Source: Nymphalis io
Lineage: Eukaryota; Arthropoda; Insecta; Lepidoptera; Nymphalidae
Assembly: GCF_905147045.1 (NCBI RefSeq)
Contig: NC_065913.1
Location: 6,250,001 to 6,314,000, forward strand
DNA length: 64,000 nucleotides
Direction: 5' to 3'
Position numbers and translations under genes: made by a program. Under the pieces are notes generated by a model, which was not told where the DNA came from, searched no databases, and saw nothing but the letters and a program-made list of their open reading frames with translations. The first letter of the stretch is position 1. Every line of letters begins with the position of its first letter. This document shows, in pieces, positions 10,033 to 20,135 of the stretch.

Positions 10033-11637
10033 TTTTTTTTTTTTATATATTCGCCGGGAGGGCAAATGACTCTACTCCACCTGATGGTAAGTGGTAGTAG
10101 AGTCCAAACGCGACGACGCGATAGAATTGTGAAGCGCAACCATCAACTAAAACACGAAGGCTACGCTTGTGTAGGAAGCTGGCAATCCAGGTACATAGCT
10201 GAGCAGGCAGACCATATGCCGGCAGCTTGGAGAGAAGACTTCTGTGCCAGACCCTGTCGAAAGCCTTGGAGATATCGAGGCTGACAGCCAACGATTCTCC
10301 ACGCTTCTCGATAGCTTCACCCCAGAGGTGTGTTACGTACGCTAGAAGATCACCTGTGGACCGTTTTGGTCGAAACCCGTACTGACGATCATTAATTAAA
10401 CAGTGATATTCTAGGTAATGGATCAGTTGGTTGTTTATAGTCCGTTCCATCACCTTACAAAGTACTGAGGTGATAGCTATTGGCCGATAATTTGCCGGGT
10501 CAGACCGATCCCCTTTTTTGGGAACCGCTTGCACATTAGCTCTTCTCCAAGCCTCCGGCACACATCCCGAAGAGAGAGAAAGTTGGAACAGGCGCTTTAA
10601 CACAGGAGACAGCTCCGCCGCGCACTTCTTCAGCACTATGGCTGGTATTCCATCGGGACCGCTAGCTTTCCGTACATCAAGTGATTGCAGCTCCGCACGC
10701 ACATCACGTTGCCTGATTTTAATGTCAGGCATCGTATGGCCACATGAAGGTATTGTAGGTGGCAGCGCACTACAATCATCGATGACGGAATTGTCGGCAA
10801 AGAGTTTAGCCAGGAGATCAGCTTGCTCTTGCGGACTGTGAGCTAGCGATCCGTCCGGATTTCTGAGCGGTGGCAGCGAAGGTTGGCAGAAATTGTTTTG
10901 CACAGACTTGGTCAGACGCCAGAAGCTACGGGATCCACGGGATGCGAAACAAGGTCATGACCAATCTGTACAATGCGCTGTGCATCCGCTCTCGTGTATG
11001 CCTTTCTACAGGACTTGGAATTTTTATTGTAGTTTGCTTTCAGTGAGTCAATGTTAGATGTCACGCTAATGCAGCCGTTGATCCACTTGCGATATGCCAC
11101 CTGCTTAGATGATACAGCATCGGCACATTCACGAGTGAACCAGCGGTTACGCGTACTCCTACTGGCGAGATCTGAGCTAGGAATGTAGTATTCCATTCCC
11201 AACATGATCTCGTCAGCAACAGCAGCGGCACCAGCTGTCGGGTCATTCTCACTGAAGCAACGTTCCTTCCAAGGGACCGACGCATAGTAATCGCGCATAC
11301 CGTCCCAATCCGCCGACTAATAGTGCCAAACGCGACGTTTGCATACCGCTAGTGGCGGCAGCTTGGCCTGTGGCACTCTGGTAGATATAAGGCTGTGATC
11401 CGAAGAGCCAAGAGGAGCCTGAACCACAACCTGATATTCCATCGGGTGAGAAGTCAGCAGAAGGTCCAGTAGAGAAGGTGCTTGCCCATCAATGTCTGGG
11501 ATCCTGGTGGGCTGATCAACCAGTTGGGTCAAGTCATGTGTGAGAGCAAAAGCATGAGCAGTCCTTCCAGCATAGTCAGTTTTGAGGGATTTCAACCATG
11601 ACTCGTGGTGAGCATTAAAATCCCCCAAAAACACCAA
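10033..11637 (-). pseudogene. Jockey/CR1-group LINE copy 1, internally deleted
   Basis: A non-LTR retrotransposon pointing left, in three frame-broken pieces. Bases 11637-11317 hold the endonuclease C-terminal part with GDFNAHHESW and the later SSDHSL. Bases 11298-10912 hold the linker. Bases 10903-10117 hold the N-terminal half of reverse transcriptase, with KASGPDGIP, NYRPIAITSVLCKVMER, YGFRPKRST and SLDISKAFDRVW. At about 10117 the coding sequence jumps from the SQFY codons straight to the 3' UTR, so the GVPQGS and YADD motifs are missing. Compared with copy 2 about 980 bases are deleted. The 3' end is the ACCTGATGGTAAGTGG block (complement) and poly(A). The copy is 5'-truncated inside the endonuclease and is not functional. 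Confidence 0.85.
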
Positions 11638-11746
11638 TGTACTTGGTGTTGTTTGTTCTGGTTTGAAGGGTTCTGTTTTGTGGTAGAATATCTGACGAGT
11701 GGGTGGTACCTACCCAGACGAGCTTGCATAAAGCTCTACCACCAGT
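11638..11746 (-). mobile_element. SINE B, 5' part, with a 33-base inverted piece at the LINE junction
   Basis: Bases 11672-11746 continue the minus-strand SINE B (GTGGTAGAATATCTGACGAG to ACCACCAGT). Bases 11639-11671 (ACTTGGTGTTGTTTGTTCTG, then GTTTGAAGGGT) are SINE B in the opposite orientation. The part between CTTGGGAACT and the inverted piece is lost. Confidence 0.75.
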
Positions 11747-11868
11747 AAATTCTTGGTTATTGAATAAATTTATAATTAGAATTAAATGAAAAAATATAAT
11801 TTCGTTATTATTATAATGTATAGCAATTATATAAATACGCGTACATTGTTCTGAATATAACGCCACCA

Positions 11869-11942
11869 TAGCTAAATTTCTATTAATTTCCGCTCTCATA
11901 AACATATTTTTGAGAAGTCTTTGATGCCGTTTATGAGGATGT
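11869..11942 (+). repeat. Short hairpin repeat, copy 2
   Basis: About 90 percent identical by eye to 14707-14780. Arms CTCATAAAC and GTTTATGAG can form a 9-bp stem. It directly precedes the truncated 5' end of LINE copy 2. Confidence 0.7.
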
Positions 11943-13180
11943 TCGTTGGTTGTCAGCCTCGATATCTCCAAGGCTTTCGACAGGGTCTGGCACAGAAGTC
12001 TTCTCTCCAAGCTGCCGGCATATGGTCTGCCTGCTCAGCTATGCACCTGGATTGCCAGCTTCCTACACAAGCGTAGCCTTCGTGTTTTAGTTGATGGTTG
12101 CGCTTCACAATTCTATGTAGTGAATGCTGGGGTCCCCCAGGGATCTGTGCTATCTCCCACACTCTTTCTTTTGCATATCAATGATATGCTCTCTCTTGGG
12201 AACATACATTGCTATGCAGACGATAGTACAGTGCATGGTGGATACCACGGACGCGCAGTGGCTGGGCGAGCGGAAATTGAGGAGAGGCGGAAGGATCTTG
12301 TCATTGAACTCGATAGGACGTTAGAGCTCATCGCCAAATGGGGCTCTGATAATCTTGTTGAGTTTAATGCCAAGAAAACACAGGTATGCGCTCTCACGGC
12401 GAAAAAGTCAACATTTTCCCCTCTTCCCTCCCTCCTTGGTACTCCGCTGGTGATGCAAAGCAAAATCGCCATGCTGGGGATTGACGTTCGCTGCGACCTT
12501 AGTTCAAGGGATTACATCGAGGCTGTTATAAAAACAGCTTCACGGAAACTCGGAGTTCTGAACAAGGTGCGGCGCTTTTTCACGCCACAACAACTGTACC
12601 TGCTGTACAAAACACAGGTACGGCCTTGCGTGGAATATTGCTCGCACCTTTGGGATGGCTCCGCTAAGTACCTACTTGAGGCCTTGGACCGGTTGCAGCG
12701 ACATGCCGTACGCATTATTGGCGACGTAAAGGTCACAAACACCCTTGAACCTTTACAATTGCGTCGTGAGATAGCAGCACTGAGCGCTTTCTATCGACTG
12801 TATCACGGCGAGTGCTCTGAGGAATTATTCTCTCTAATTCCTGCTTCCCCCTTCCTTCTTAAGTCAACGCGAGCTGGTTCTCGATGTCACCGCCTAACTG
12901 TGACATCAATTCCATCGCGAACAAAGAAATTTGGCAACTCCTTTCTTTGTCGCACTTCCAAAAAATGGAATTCTTTACCAGCTCACGTGTTCCCCTCCTC
13001 TTACAACCCGGGTTCCTTCAAACGAAGCCTGAAGAGGCATCTTGCGGGCCGGCAAGGCGAAGGCGGCTAGTGCAGAACGTTTTTCCCGTCTGTACTGGCC
13101 GTCGTCGCGTTTGGACTCTACTACCACTTACCATCAGGTGGAGTAGAGTCATTTGCCCTCCCGGCGAATATAAAAAAAAA
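11943..13180 (+). pseudogene. Jockey/CR1-group LINE copy 2, 5'-truncated
   Basis: An uninterrupted C-terminal frame of about 374 codons (to the stop at 13068-13070) starts inside reverse transcriptase: SLDISKAFDRVW, then NAGVPQGSVLSP, HCYADDSTVHGGY (the catalytic YADD), and the tail region PCVEYCSHLWDGS and KKWNSLPAHVFPSSYNP. The 3' UTR of about 100 bases has CCACTTACCATCAGGTGGAG, TCATTTGCCCTCCCGGCG and an A-rich end. This copy has the best-kept 3' half in the window. The endonuclease and first half of RT are missing, so it cannot move by itself. It lies in inverted orientation to copy 1, with both 3' ends facing outward. Confidence 0.85.
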
Positions 13181-13227
13181 GAAATGTGGTTTAATATTTT
13201 TTATCATCATATATCAAAAGTTAAACA

Positions 13228-13365
13228 TCTGAAAATCTGCCACATGTGTATTCCGCCAATCCGCATAAGAGCAGCGTGGTGGAATAAGCTAGAAAATCTT
13301 CTCCTCAAAAAGGGAGAGGAGGCCTTAGCCAGCAGTGGGAAATTCACAGGCTGTTACTGTAATAT
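13228..13365 (+). mobile_element. SINE A, 3' half
   Basis: AAAATCTGCCACATGTGTAT, GGTGGAATAAGCT, GGGAGAGGAGGCCTTAGCC and CACAGGCTGTTACTGTAA. The tRNA-derived head is absent. Confidence 0.8.
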
Positions 13366-13587
13366 ATTATTGCATATTACTTACTGACATTTCACGACCG
13401 ATTTCTGCGGCAAGATTAGAGTTTTTCTTGAGGAATAGTGCAATAGAACTTTCAATCAAAGCTAACGATCATTTTTTTAAATATGATATGTATCTAACAA
13501 GCTATACGGTAACAGATAAATGTATTAACAATAATATTTCTTCTATTTTCTTCATATTAAGTAAAAGATAAGAAACTTGAATTTACT

Positions 13588-13902
13588 AAATGGTAAGACT
13601 TTATGCAAGCCCATCTTAGTAGGTACAACCCACTCATCAGATATTCTATACCACTTGGCAATTTTTAACATTACTTAGTATTTTTGCGTTCCGATTTGAA
13701 GGATGAGTAAGCTAGTATAGCTACAGGCACTCCCTTGTACATAATAACCCACTCATTCACTGACGACACGTTCCCAAGGTAGGTGGCACTGGAGATATAA
13801 GGAATGATTAATATTTCTAGCATCGTCAATATCTTGGTAACCACTTACCACCAGGGGACTCATTTGCCCGTCCGCCTACCTATAATATAAAAAAACGACT
13901 GC
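13588..13902 (+). mobile_element. SINE B variant, in duplicated block (copy 1)
   Basis: AAATGGTAAGACTTTATGCA, GTTCCGATTTGAAGGATGAG, ACGTTCCCAAGGTAGGTGGC and CCACTTACCACCAGGGGACT, with tail GCCCGTCCGCCTACC plus A-run. Together with the first 34 bases of the following SINE C it is repeated at 14898-15246. Confidence 0.85.
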
Positions 13903-14281
13903 CTCGTTGGTCTAGTGGCTTGATGTAAGGCCGCAGACCCGGAGGTCTTGGGTTCAATTCCCAGGTCGAGCTAAAAAAAAGTTATTGGGTTAAGTTTAAA
14001 GTTTAAGTTGTCGGAAAATTCTCAGTAGCAGCCCGGTGTCTGGAAGTTGGAAGTGTGGACACTCCCTTGCGTCGGAAAGCACCTCAAGCCTTTGGACCTG
14101 CGCCTTAACTCTATCCAGTCGTGTGATTCCCATCGGATTATGGGAGTTAGGGAATAGAGAGTGCACCTGTGTTTGCGTACACACTTGTGCTCTATAATAT
14201 CTCCTGCGTAGTGAGCTAATCTCTCTTAAGATTGGCCGCCGTGGCCGAAATCGGTCTGGAGGATATTATTATTATTATTAT
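13903..14281 (+). mobile_element. SINE C, full length
   Basis: Head CTGCCTCGTTGGTCTAGTGG, box B GGGTTCAATTCCCAGGTCG, body with GCAGCCCGGTGTCTGGAAGT and GAATAGAGAGTGCACCTGTG, 3' end GGCCGCCGTGGCCGAAATCG, and (ATT)n tail. It is the best full-length copy of the family in the window. Confidence 0.9.
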
Positions 14282-14470
14282 ATAAAAAAATACTTGATGA
14301 TGACATAACATCTCCTCATCGCTCTGAAAGCTCAAGACTTTTTAAAACATGACACCAAAGTAGCAGTTTTTATAACGAGGTTTTTAAACGTGACTAAGAT
14401 CAAAGGGAAACTTATAAAGACTTACTACAAAAGAGAAAATTATTTTACATTCAAGCAAGACACATAAATA
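14282..14470. other. AT-rich spacer, nothing recognised
   Basis: No family or gene recognised. Confidence 0.4.
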
Positions 14471-14640
14471 TTTAATACTAGTTTTCGGCCACGGCTGCAC
14501 TTGCGGTTGGTAGGAGGGTTTATAGGTGTTAGATTTGAAAGAAAAGAAAAAGTAGCCAATATCTCTCCATAGGCTTCAAGCATAATTTATACCAAATTAT
14601 ATCAAAATAAGCTATGTGGCTTAGCCACTTTATGAAAGCG
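14471..14640 (+). repeat. Repeat H (TACTAGTTTTCG type), partial
   Basis: TTAATACTAGTTTTCGGCCA, then GTTAGATTTGAAAGAAAAG and AAAGTAGCCAATATCTC. Related pieces lie at 25018-25200 and 55286-55438. Confidence 0.5.
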
Positions 14641-14706
14641 CAACGTATAGGTTTTTTTAATGATCCACATATATAGTATATATATAATATAAGTAAATCG
14701 TTTCTA

Positions 14707-14780
14707 TAGCTAAATTGCTATTAATTTCCGCTCTCATAAACATATATTTGAGAAGTCTTTGATGGCGTTTATGAGGATGT
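14707..14780 (+). repeat. Short hairpin repeat, copy 3
   Basis: Starts TAGCTAAATTG, has CTCATAAAC and GTTTATGAG arms, and ends GAGGATGT. Same family as 2741-2806 and 11869-11942. Confidence 0.7.
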
Positions 14781-14897
14781 GAGTTAATATTTTATTACTA
14801 TTTTATTTCTAATTTTGTTGCTAACGTGATGAGTCCGTTTATACTGTGATACTGAAAATAATAATAATTAATTTAAAAATAGTACTTCAGTAACAGC

Positions 14898-15246
14898 AAA
14901 TGGTAAGACTTTATGCAAGCCCATCTTAGTAGGTACAACCCACTCATCAGATATTCTATACCACTTGGCAATTTTTAACATTACTTAGTATTTTTGCGTT
15001 CCGATTTGAAGGGTGAGTAAGCTAGTATAGCTACAGGCACTCCCTTGTACATAATAACCCACTCATTCACTGACGACACGTTCCCAAGGTAGGTGGCACT
15101 GGAGATATAAGGAATGATTAATATTTCTAGCATCGTCAATATCTTGGTAACCACTTACCACCAGGGGACTCATTTGCCCGTCCGCCTACCTATAATATAA
15201 AAAAACGACTACCTCGTTGGTCTAGTGGCTTGATGTAAGGCCGCAG
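14898..15246 (+). mobile_element. SINE B variant plus SINE C head, duplicated block (copy 2)
   Basis: Identical to 13588-13936 at all but two positions by eye (GAAGGGTGAG versus GAAGGATGAG, and GACTACCTC versus GACTGCCTC). The copy stops at GGCCGCAG inside the SINE C head and is joined there to a SINE A. Confidence 0.9.
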
Positions 15247-15501
15247 TCCCACTGCTGGCCTAAGGTCTGCTTTATTTTGAGAAGAAGGTTTTGGAACTTA
15301 TTCCACCACGCTGCTCCAATGCGGGTTAATGGAATACACATGTGACAAAATTTCAGTGAAATTAGTTTTCCTTCGCCGTAAAGCACGAGATGGATTATAA
15401 TCACAAATTAATGACATGAAAATTCAGTGGTGCTTGACCGGGTTTGAACCCACGATCATCGGTTAAGATTCACGCACTCTTACAACTGGGCCATCTCGGC
15501 T
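15247..15501 (-). mobile_element. SINE A, joined to the duplicated block
   Basis: TCCCACTGCTGGCC, CACCACGCTGCTCCAATGCG, a body deletion near 15360, then GTTTGAACCCACGATCATCG and GGGCCATCTCGGCTTG. The usual first bases of the tail (AACAGCCTG) are missing at the junction. Confidence 0.85.
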
Positions 15502-15806
15502 TGTCAAAAAAAAAAACATATATAAGTAATATAAGCAGTAATAAAAAGCCTTTTAAGAAAATATCTGAAGCGAGATCACATGTTTTATTTTACGCCTTAA
15601 GGGATTATTTACTTTGCATCAATAAATTGCAAATCAGAAACATTGTTATGCTGTATTCCAATTATAATAATGGCTCAAGGGTTCTCGAAAAATAACATCT
15701 TAATCAAGCAGTTGGTGAAGATTTATTGACTTTAAATAAATTGAGAATCGCTGGAAGCGTGAGCGTGAAATTAAGTATTCTTAACTACTTATATATTTAT
15801 TTAATA
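15502..15806. other. Unassigned stretch
   Basis: Bases 15570-15690 keep an open frame but show no recognisable domain. They may be LINE-derived. Confidence 0.3.
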
Positions 15807-15944
15807 TGCAGTAACAGCCTGTGAATGTCCCCCTGCTGGGCTAAGCCTCCTCTCCCTGTTTGATGAGAAGGTTTTTGGAGCTTATTCCACCACGCTGCTC
15901 CAGTGCGAGTTGGTGGAATACACACGTGGCAGATTTTCAGATGC
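15807..15944 (-). mobile_element. SINE A, 3' half
   Basis: GCAGTAACAGCCTGTGAATG, CCACCACGCTGCTCCAGTGC, ending at GTGGCAGATTTTCAG. The head is missing. Confidence 0.8.
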
Positions 15945-16065
15945 TTAACATAAATGATATCAAAACTAAATTTAGCTAATAATAAAATACTGTTATCTTA
16001 TCCTAGTCATCAAGTTAAATTTTATAATTACAAACACGTCAAATATAATATATAGCTACAGTACA

Positions 16066-16362
16066 GTAACAGCCTGTTAATGTCCCACTGCTGGGCTAAG
16101 GCCTCCTCTCCCTTTTGAGGAGAAGGTTTGGAGCTTATTCCACCACGCTGCTCCAATGCGGGTTGGTAGAATACACATGTGACAGAATTTCAATGAAAAT
16201 AGACACATGCAGGTTTCCTCACGATGTTTTCCTTCACCGATAAGCACGAGATGAATTATAAACACAAATTAAGCACATGAAAATTCAGTGGTGCTTGCCC
16301 GGGTTTGAACCCGCGATCATCGGTTAAGATTCACGCGTTCTTACCACTAGGCCATCTCGGCT
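16066..16362 (-). mobile_element. SINE A, full length
   Basis: All blocks are present: CAGTAACAGCCTGTTAATGT, CTCCTCTCCCTTTTGAGGAG, CACGCTGCTCCAATGCGGGT, the GCACGAGATGAATTATAA block, box B CGGGTTTGAACCCGCGATC and the head end GGCCATCTCGGCT. One of the best-kept copies. Confidence 0.92.
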
Positions 16363-16779
16363 TATTAATATTATTAATATATAGCTAGCTCTACTTCAAT
16401 AATAAATTTTGCAAGTCTTATTTTTTAGTGACGATAGAGCCGTGATGAACTTGTGGTTAAAAGGCATGAACCTTAACCAATGATTCAAAGTTAAAATCCG
16501 GACTAAATGTTCTAGTCAAACGTTTATCTATATATTACGTTTTACACTAAAACCAAAGGATTCACAATTATTTTTTTATACTGTGAACTTAGCCCAGCAG
16601 TGGAACAGTTACAGGCTGTTACTTTTTTGTATTTGACATCGTATAGTATCACTGTGTAGTATCTAAGTGAATGGTGGGGGAGTTTTATAGGCGGTATCAA
16701 AAAAATTTAAAAGTTATAGGTCACAGTCACGGCTTACTCGTGGGAAACGAAGTATGTCTTTAGGTTAACGTAATTATAG
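16363..16779. other. AT-rich stretch with a SINE A tail scrap
   Basis: Bases 16589-16623 (CTTAGCCCAGCAGTGGAACA, CAGGCTGTTAC) are a plus-strand SINE A tail. The rest is unassigned. Confidence 0.5.
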
Positions 16780-19450
16780 GAAATAACGTTGTATCAATTT
16801 GTGCACTCTATTTACCTTCTCCTTTAAAATTGGAAATATTTGATGTATTTATACAAAATAAAGAAAAAATAATTATAGAAAAAAAAAAACATTAATAATT
16901 GGTGACTTTAATATAACATCTATACAGTGGGTTTCTAATGAAAACAATTCAAAAAAATTATATGTACAAAACACAAACTCATCAACTAATCCTATTTGTC
17001 AAGTATTTTATGGATTTATCACAAATAAACAAAGTGAATAACGTTTACGGAAAAGTTTTAGACCTAGTTTTTCCTAATATTATTAAGATCAGTGTTCAAG
17101 ACAGTACCACACATGTTTGCTCTATTGATAAATATCATCCTCCACTGGAAATTAATTTTGAGGTAGATGGTTCATCGTAAACTCTACCTAGGGATATAGT
17201 TAAATTTATGTATATTAAAGCAGATTACGATGTGATAAACAAAAAAATTGAAGAAATAAATTGGAAAAAACTGTTTAATGCGTGTACAGATGTTGATGAA
17301 ATGGTTAATTTGTTTTATATAGAATTACGACGAATTATAGAAAATTATGTACCAAAAAAGTCTTTTAAAAACCAAATAAAATATCCAGTTTGGTATTTGT
17401 GCCAGCTCAAAAAAAAGGTTAAAAGAAAAAAGCATGTATAGGATTTTGTTTCATGTATAGCAATTTAAAAATTTGGTAACCCATTAGATGGATATGAATT
17501 CAAAATACTTAGGGATAGGCGTAGAGATCTCATTAACTTAGACTATTTGAAATATATTGAAAACATAGAAAACAATATTAAAAGAAATCAAAAGTTTTTT
17601 TACTCTTATATAAAGAATCTTCGTAATAAAAAATGTGATTATCCGGCATTAATGACAATGGATAACCGTAATTTTTCTAACGGAAAAGACATATGCGACC
17701 AATTTGCTAAATATCTCTCAAGTATATACAATGTTTCTGATTTAACACCTATTTATACTTTACTAACTACTTATAATTATAATAAATACCAATGTAACTC
17801 TTAGATAAGTAACGTAATTATAACCGACAAGGAAATACTGTCGCAACTAAAGACCCTAAGTATTGATAAGGGTGCAGGCCCTGACAATATACAGCCAATA
17901 TTCGTTAAGCGGTGTGCTTCTACTTTAGTGAAACCACTTTCAATAATTTGTCATGAATCATTAGCTATCGGAAAGCTTCCAAGTCTTTAGAAGAAAGCAC
18001 GAGTTGTTCCTATATTTAAAAGTGGTGATTAGACCAATTTCTGTTTTATCGGTGTTCTCAAAGATTTTCGAAACATTAATATGCCCTTTTCTCACTTGGA
18101 AAGTTAAATCACATATATCGAAAAATCAGCATGATTTTATTAATAATAGGTCTACAATGTCAAACTTAGCAGTTTTTGTTAATGATATTTCGAACTCATT
18201 GGATAATAATACACAAGTGGACTGTATTTATACCGATCTAGCAAAAGCATGACCTCGTTGATCATAAGGTTCTGATGAGTAAATTTTTAACTATGGATTT
18301 TCTTAAACTTTTAGATACCTACTTACAAAATAGAGAAATAAATGTTGTTATGGGGAGATATGAGTCAGAGACGTTTTTATAGTTTTTATGTGGATGACTT
18401 GAAAATTTATATGAATATAAAAACAACCCAAGTTTCTAAATGTTTACAAAGTGATCTAAATAAATTTACGAAATGATGTAATGAAAATCGCGTGAAACTA
18501 AATAAAATAAAATGTTACAGTATTAAGTTTAGTAGAAAAATATCAGAAATTAATTATGATTATAACATAAATAATTGCATTCTAAAGAAAGTTTAGTTGT
18601 AAAGGCAGTCCGAATGTGAACTAATACTTAACAATGTGTTCAATAGTCTACTACAAGACGAAATAAAAGTCACTAGTTGATGCGGTACGTCCGAATAATT
18701 CACAACACAATACAGTCAAAAGGAGTAGAGAGAACACTAACATATCTATAAAGTCAATCACAGTAATCAGAACAGAAGGAATAATCGGAATCACATTAAC
18801 ATAAATTTACATAGAGGAGAAAACAATTATTTTAGGGCCATCGAAATATTATATCACTAGTGTAGAGTAACGCAAGTAAACGATCACTGCCCGCTACGGC
18901 GATCGTGGACGGCGCGTAGGCACAAGCCATCGGTGGTGACTTTTATTTTTATTTATTGTGTTTTGAAGTTTGTAATTAATATTAATGTTGTGTGTGTGTT
19001 CTCCACAAAAGTAAGCCAAATAAAAGATTTAGGAATATTAACTGATTCAAAAATGAATTTTATCCAGCATATTGATCACATTATAAGTAAGTCATTGATT
19101 GCGCTAGGGTTTATCAAACTCAATGGTTACTTTGTATAATTCATTCGTAAGAAGTAAGTTAGAATACTGCTCTGTTGCATGGAATCCGTTTTATCAAATT
19201 CATAAGGACAGGTTGGAAAGAGTACCGAAAAAGTTTTTAAAATTTTTGTCTTATAAGGACAAGAATAAAAATTATTTGAAAAAATACTCTGATATGTTAC
19301 AACATTACAATATGAGTTGCAAGTCGCAGAGATATAATGGATTTGTGTTTTCTACATAAAATCATATCAGGCAAAATAGACTGCCCCAATCTTCTCAGAC
19401 AGACATGTAAAAACATTGTACATTGTGTGTGTGCTTCCTATAAAATAAAA
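16780..19450 (+). pseudogene. Degenerate AT-rich non-LTR retrotransposon
   Basis: Broken LINE ORF2 in plus orientation. At 16900 one frame reads IIGDFNITSIQW, an endonuclease GDFN motif. Bases 17208-17800 hold lysine/asparagine-rich linker frames. Bases 17815-17960 read DKGAGPDNIQPIFVKRCAST, the RT entry motif, with PSL before a stop. Bases 18100-18245 carry RSTMSNLAVFVNDIS and CIYTDLAKA. Bases 19010-19350 carry QIKDLGILTDSKMNF and the C-terminal SKLEYCSVAWNPF. Frameshifts and stops occur throughout and the YADD region is not recognisable. The pattern fits the Jockey/CR1 group. It is far more AT-rich than the three other LINE copies, so it is another family. An unrelated 415-bp insert sits at 18593-19007. 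Confidence 0.75.
18593..19007. mobile_element. 415-bp insertion in the LINE relic, solo-LTR candidate
   Basis: It separates two LINE pieces that read through when it is removed (CTAAAGAAA to GTAAGCC). AAAGT occurs on both sides (18588-18592 and 19008-19012), as a 5-bp target-site duplication would. The insert begins TTAGTTGTAAAGG and ends GTTCTCCACA, and contains AATAAA near 18662. No coding sequence. Family unknown. Confidence 0.5.
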
Positions 19451-19730
19451 TAAATAAAAATCTCTGATCCAACGATCTAAAACGTGGAGCGAAATATCTC
19501 TCACCATTAGATGAACATGGCGATTTGGTAAGATATCGATCCCCAGTGCGTAATAGTCTCAGTAGCAATGAAGCAACAGCTGTGAGTAAAGTAATTACGG
19601 ATTGCGGTTAATGACATTTCATTAATTACGAAGTTGAATTGGGATTTATTTTCGTTTAAATCGTTTTTAATTGCTTTAAAACCTTTCTTTATAAAAATAT
19701 TAGAAATGATATATCAATATCAGTTATAAA
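19451..19730. other. Unassigned stretch
   Basis: Follows the A-rich end of the LINE relic. No gene recognised. Confidence 0.4.
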
Positions 19731-19998
19731 ATGTAAATGTCCCACTGCTGGGCGAAGTTTACTTCTCCTTGTTGAGGAGAATGTTTTGCAGCTTACTCAA
19801 CCCTACTGCTCGTGGCATTCATTTGCCACGTGCAGATTTTCTCACGATGTTTCACGATTTCACGATTATTTCACTGCCGAGCATGAGATGAATTATAAAC
19901 ACAAATTAAGCTCATGAAATTTCAGTGGTGCTTGCCCGGGTTTGAAGCCACGATCATCGGTTAAGATTCGCGCGCTCTTACCACTGGGCCATCTCGGC
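19731..19998 (-). mobile_element. SINE A, near full length
   Basis: GTCCCACTGCTGGGCG, a shortened centre, GAGATGAATTATAAACACAA, GGGTTTGAAGCCACGATCAT and TGGGCCATCTCGGCTC. Confidence 0.85.
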
Positions 19999-20031
19999 TC
20001 TTAATTATACCTTTTTATGTAATAAATAGTA

Positions 20032-20135
20032 GAGGTCCATATGCCAGTCCAGGCTGATTGGCTGATGGTTAGTGGTCACCACCGCCGACAGACATTAGTA
20101 AGAAATAATTACCATCCCGTACATCCACAATGTCT
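20032..20135 (-). mobile_element. SINE B 3' end, degenerate
   Basis: CATATGCCAGTCC, GGCTGATGGTTAGTGGTCAC and TAAGAAATAATTACCAT follow the minus-strand tail. Confidence 0.6.

Noticed and set aside
10033..13180. Twin-priming inversion of one LINE as explanation for the head-to-head copies 1 and 2
   Set aside because: Both copies carry their own 3' UTR and A-rich tail and overlap by about 170 bases, so they are two insertions.
14821..14860. Hammerhead ribozyme-like GTGATGAGTCCG followed by CTGAAAAT
   Set aside because: The core should read CTGATGA, and here the first base is G. No stem II closes before the GAAA, so the catalytic fold is not supported.
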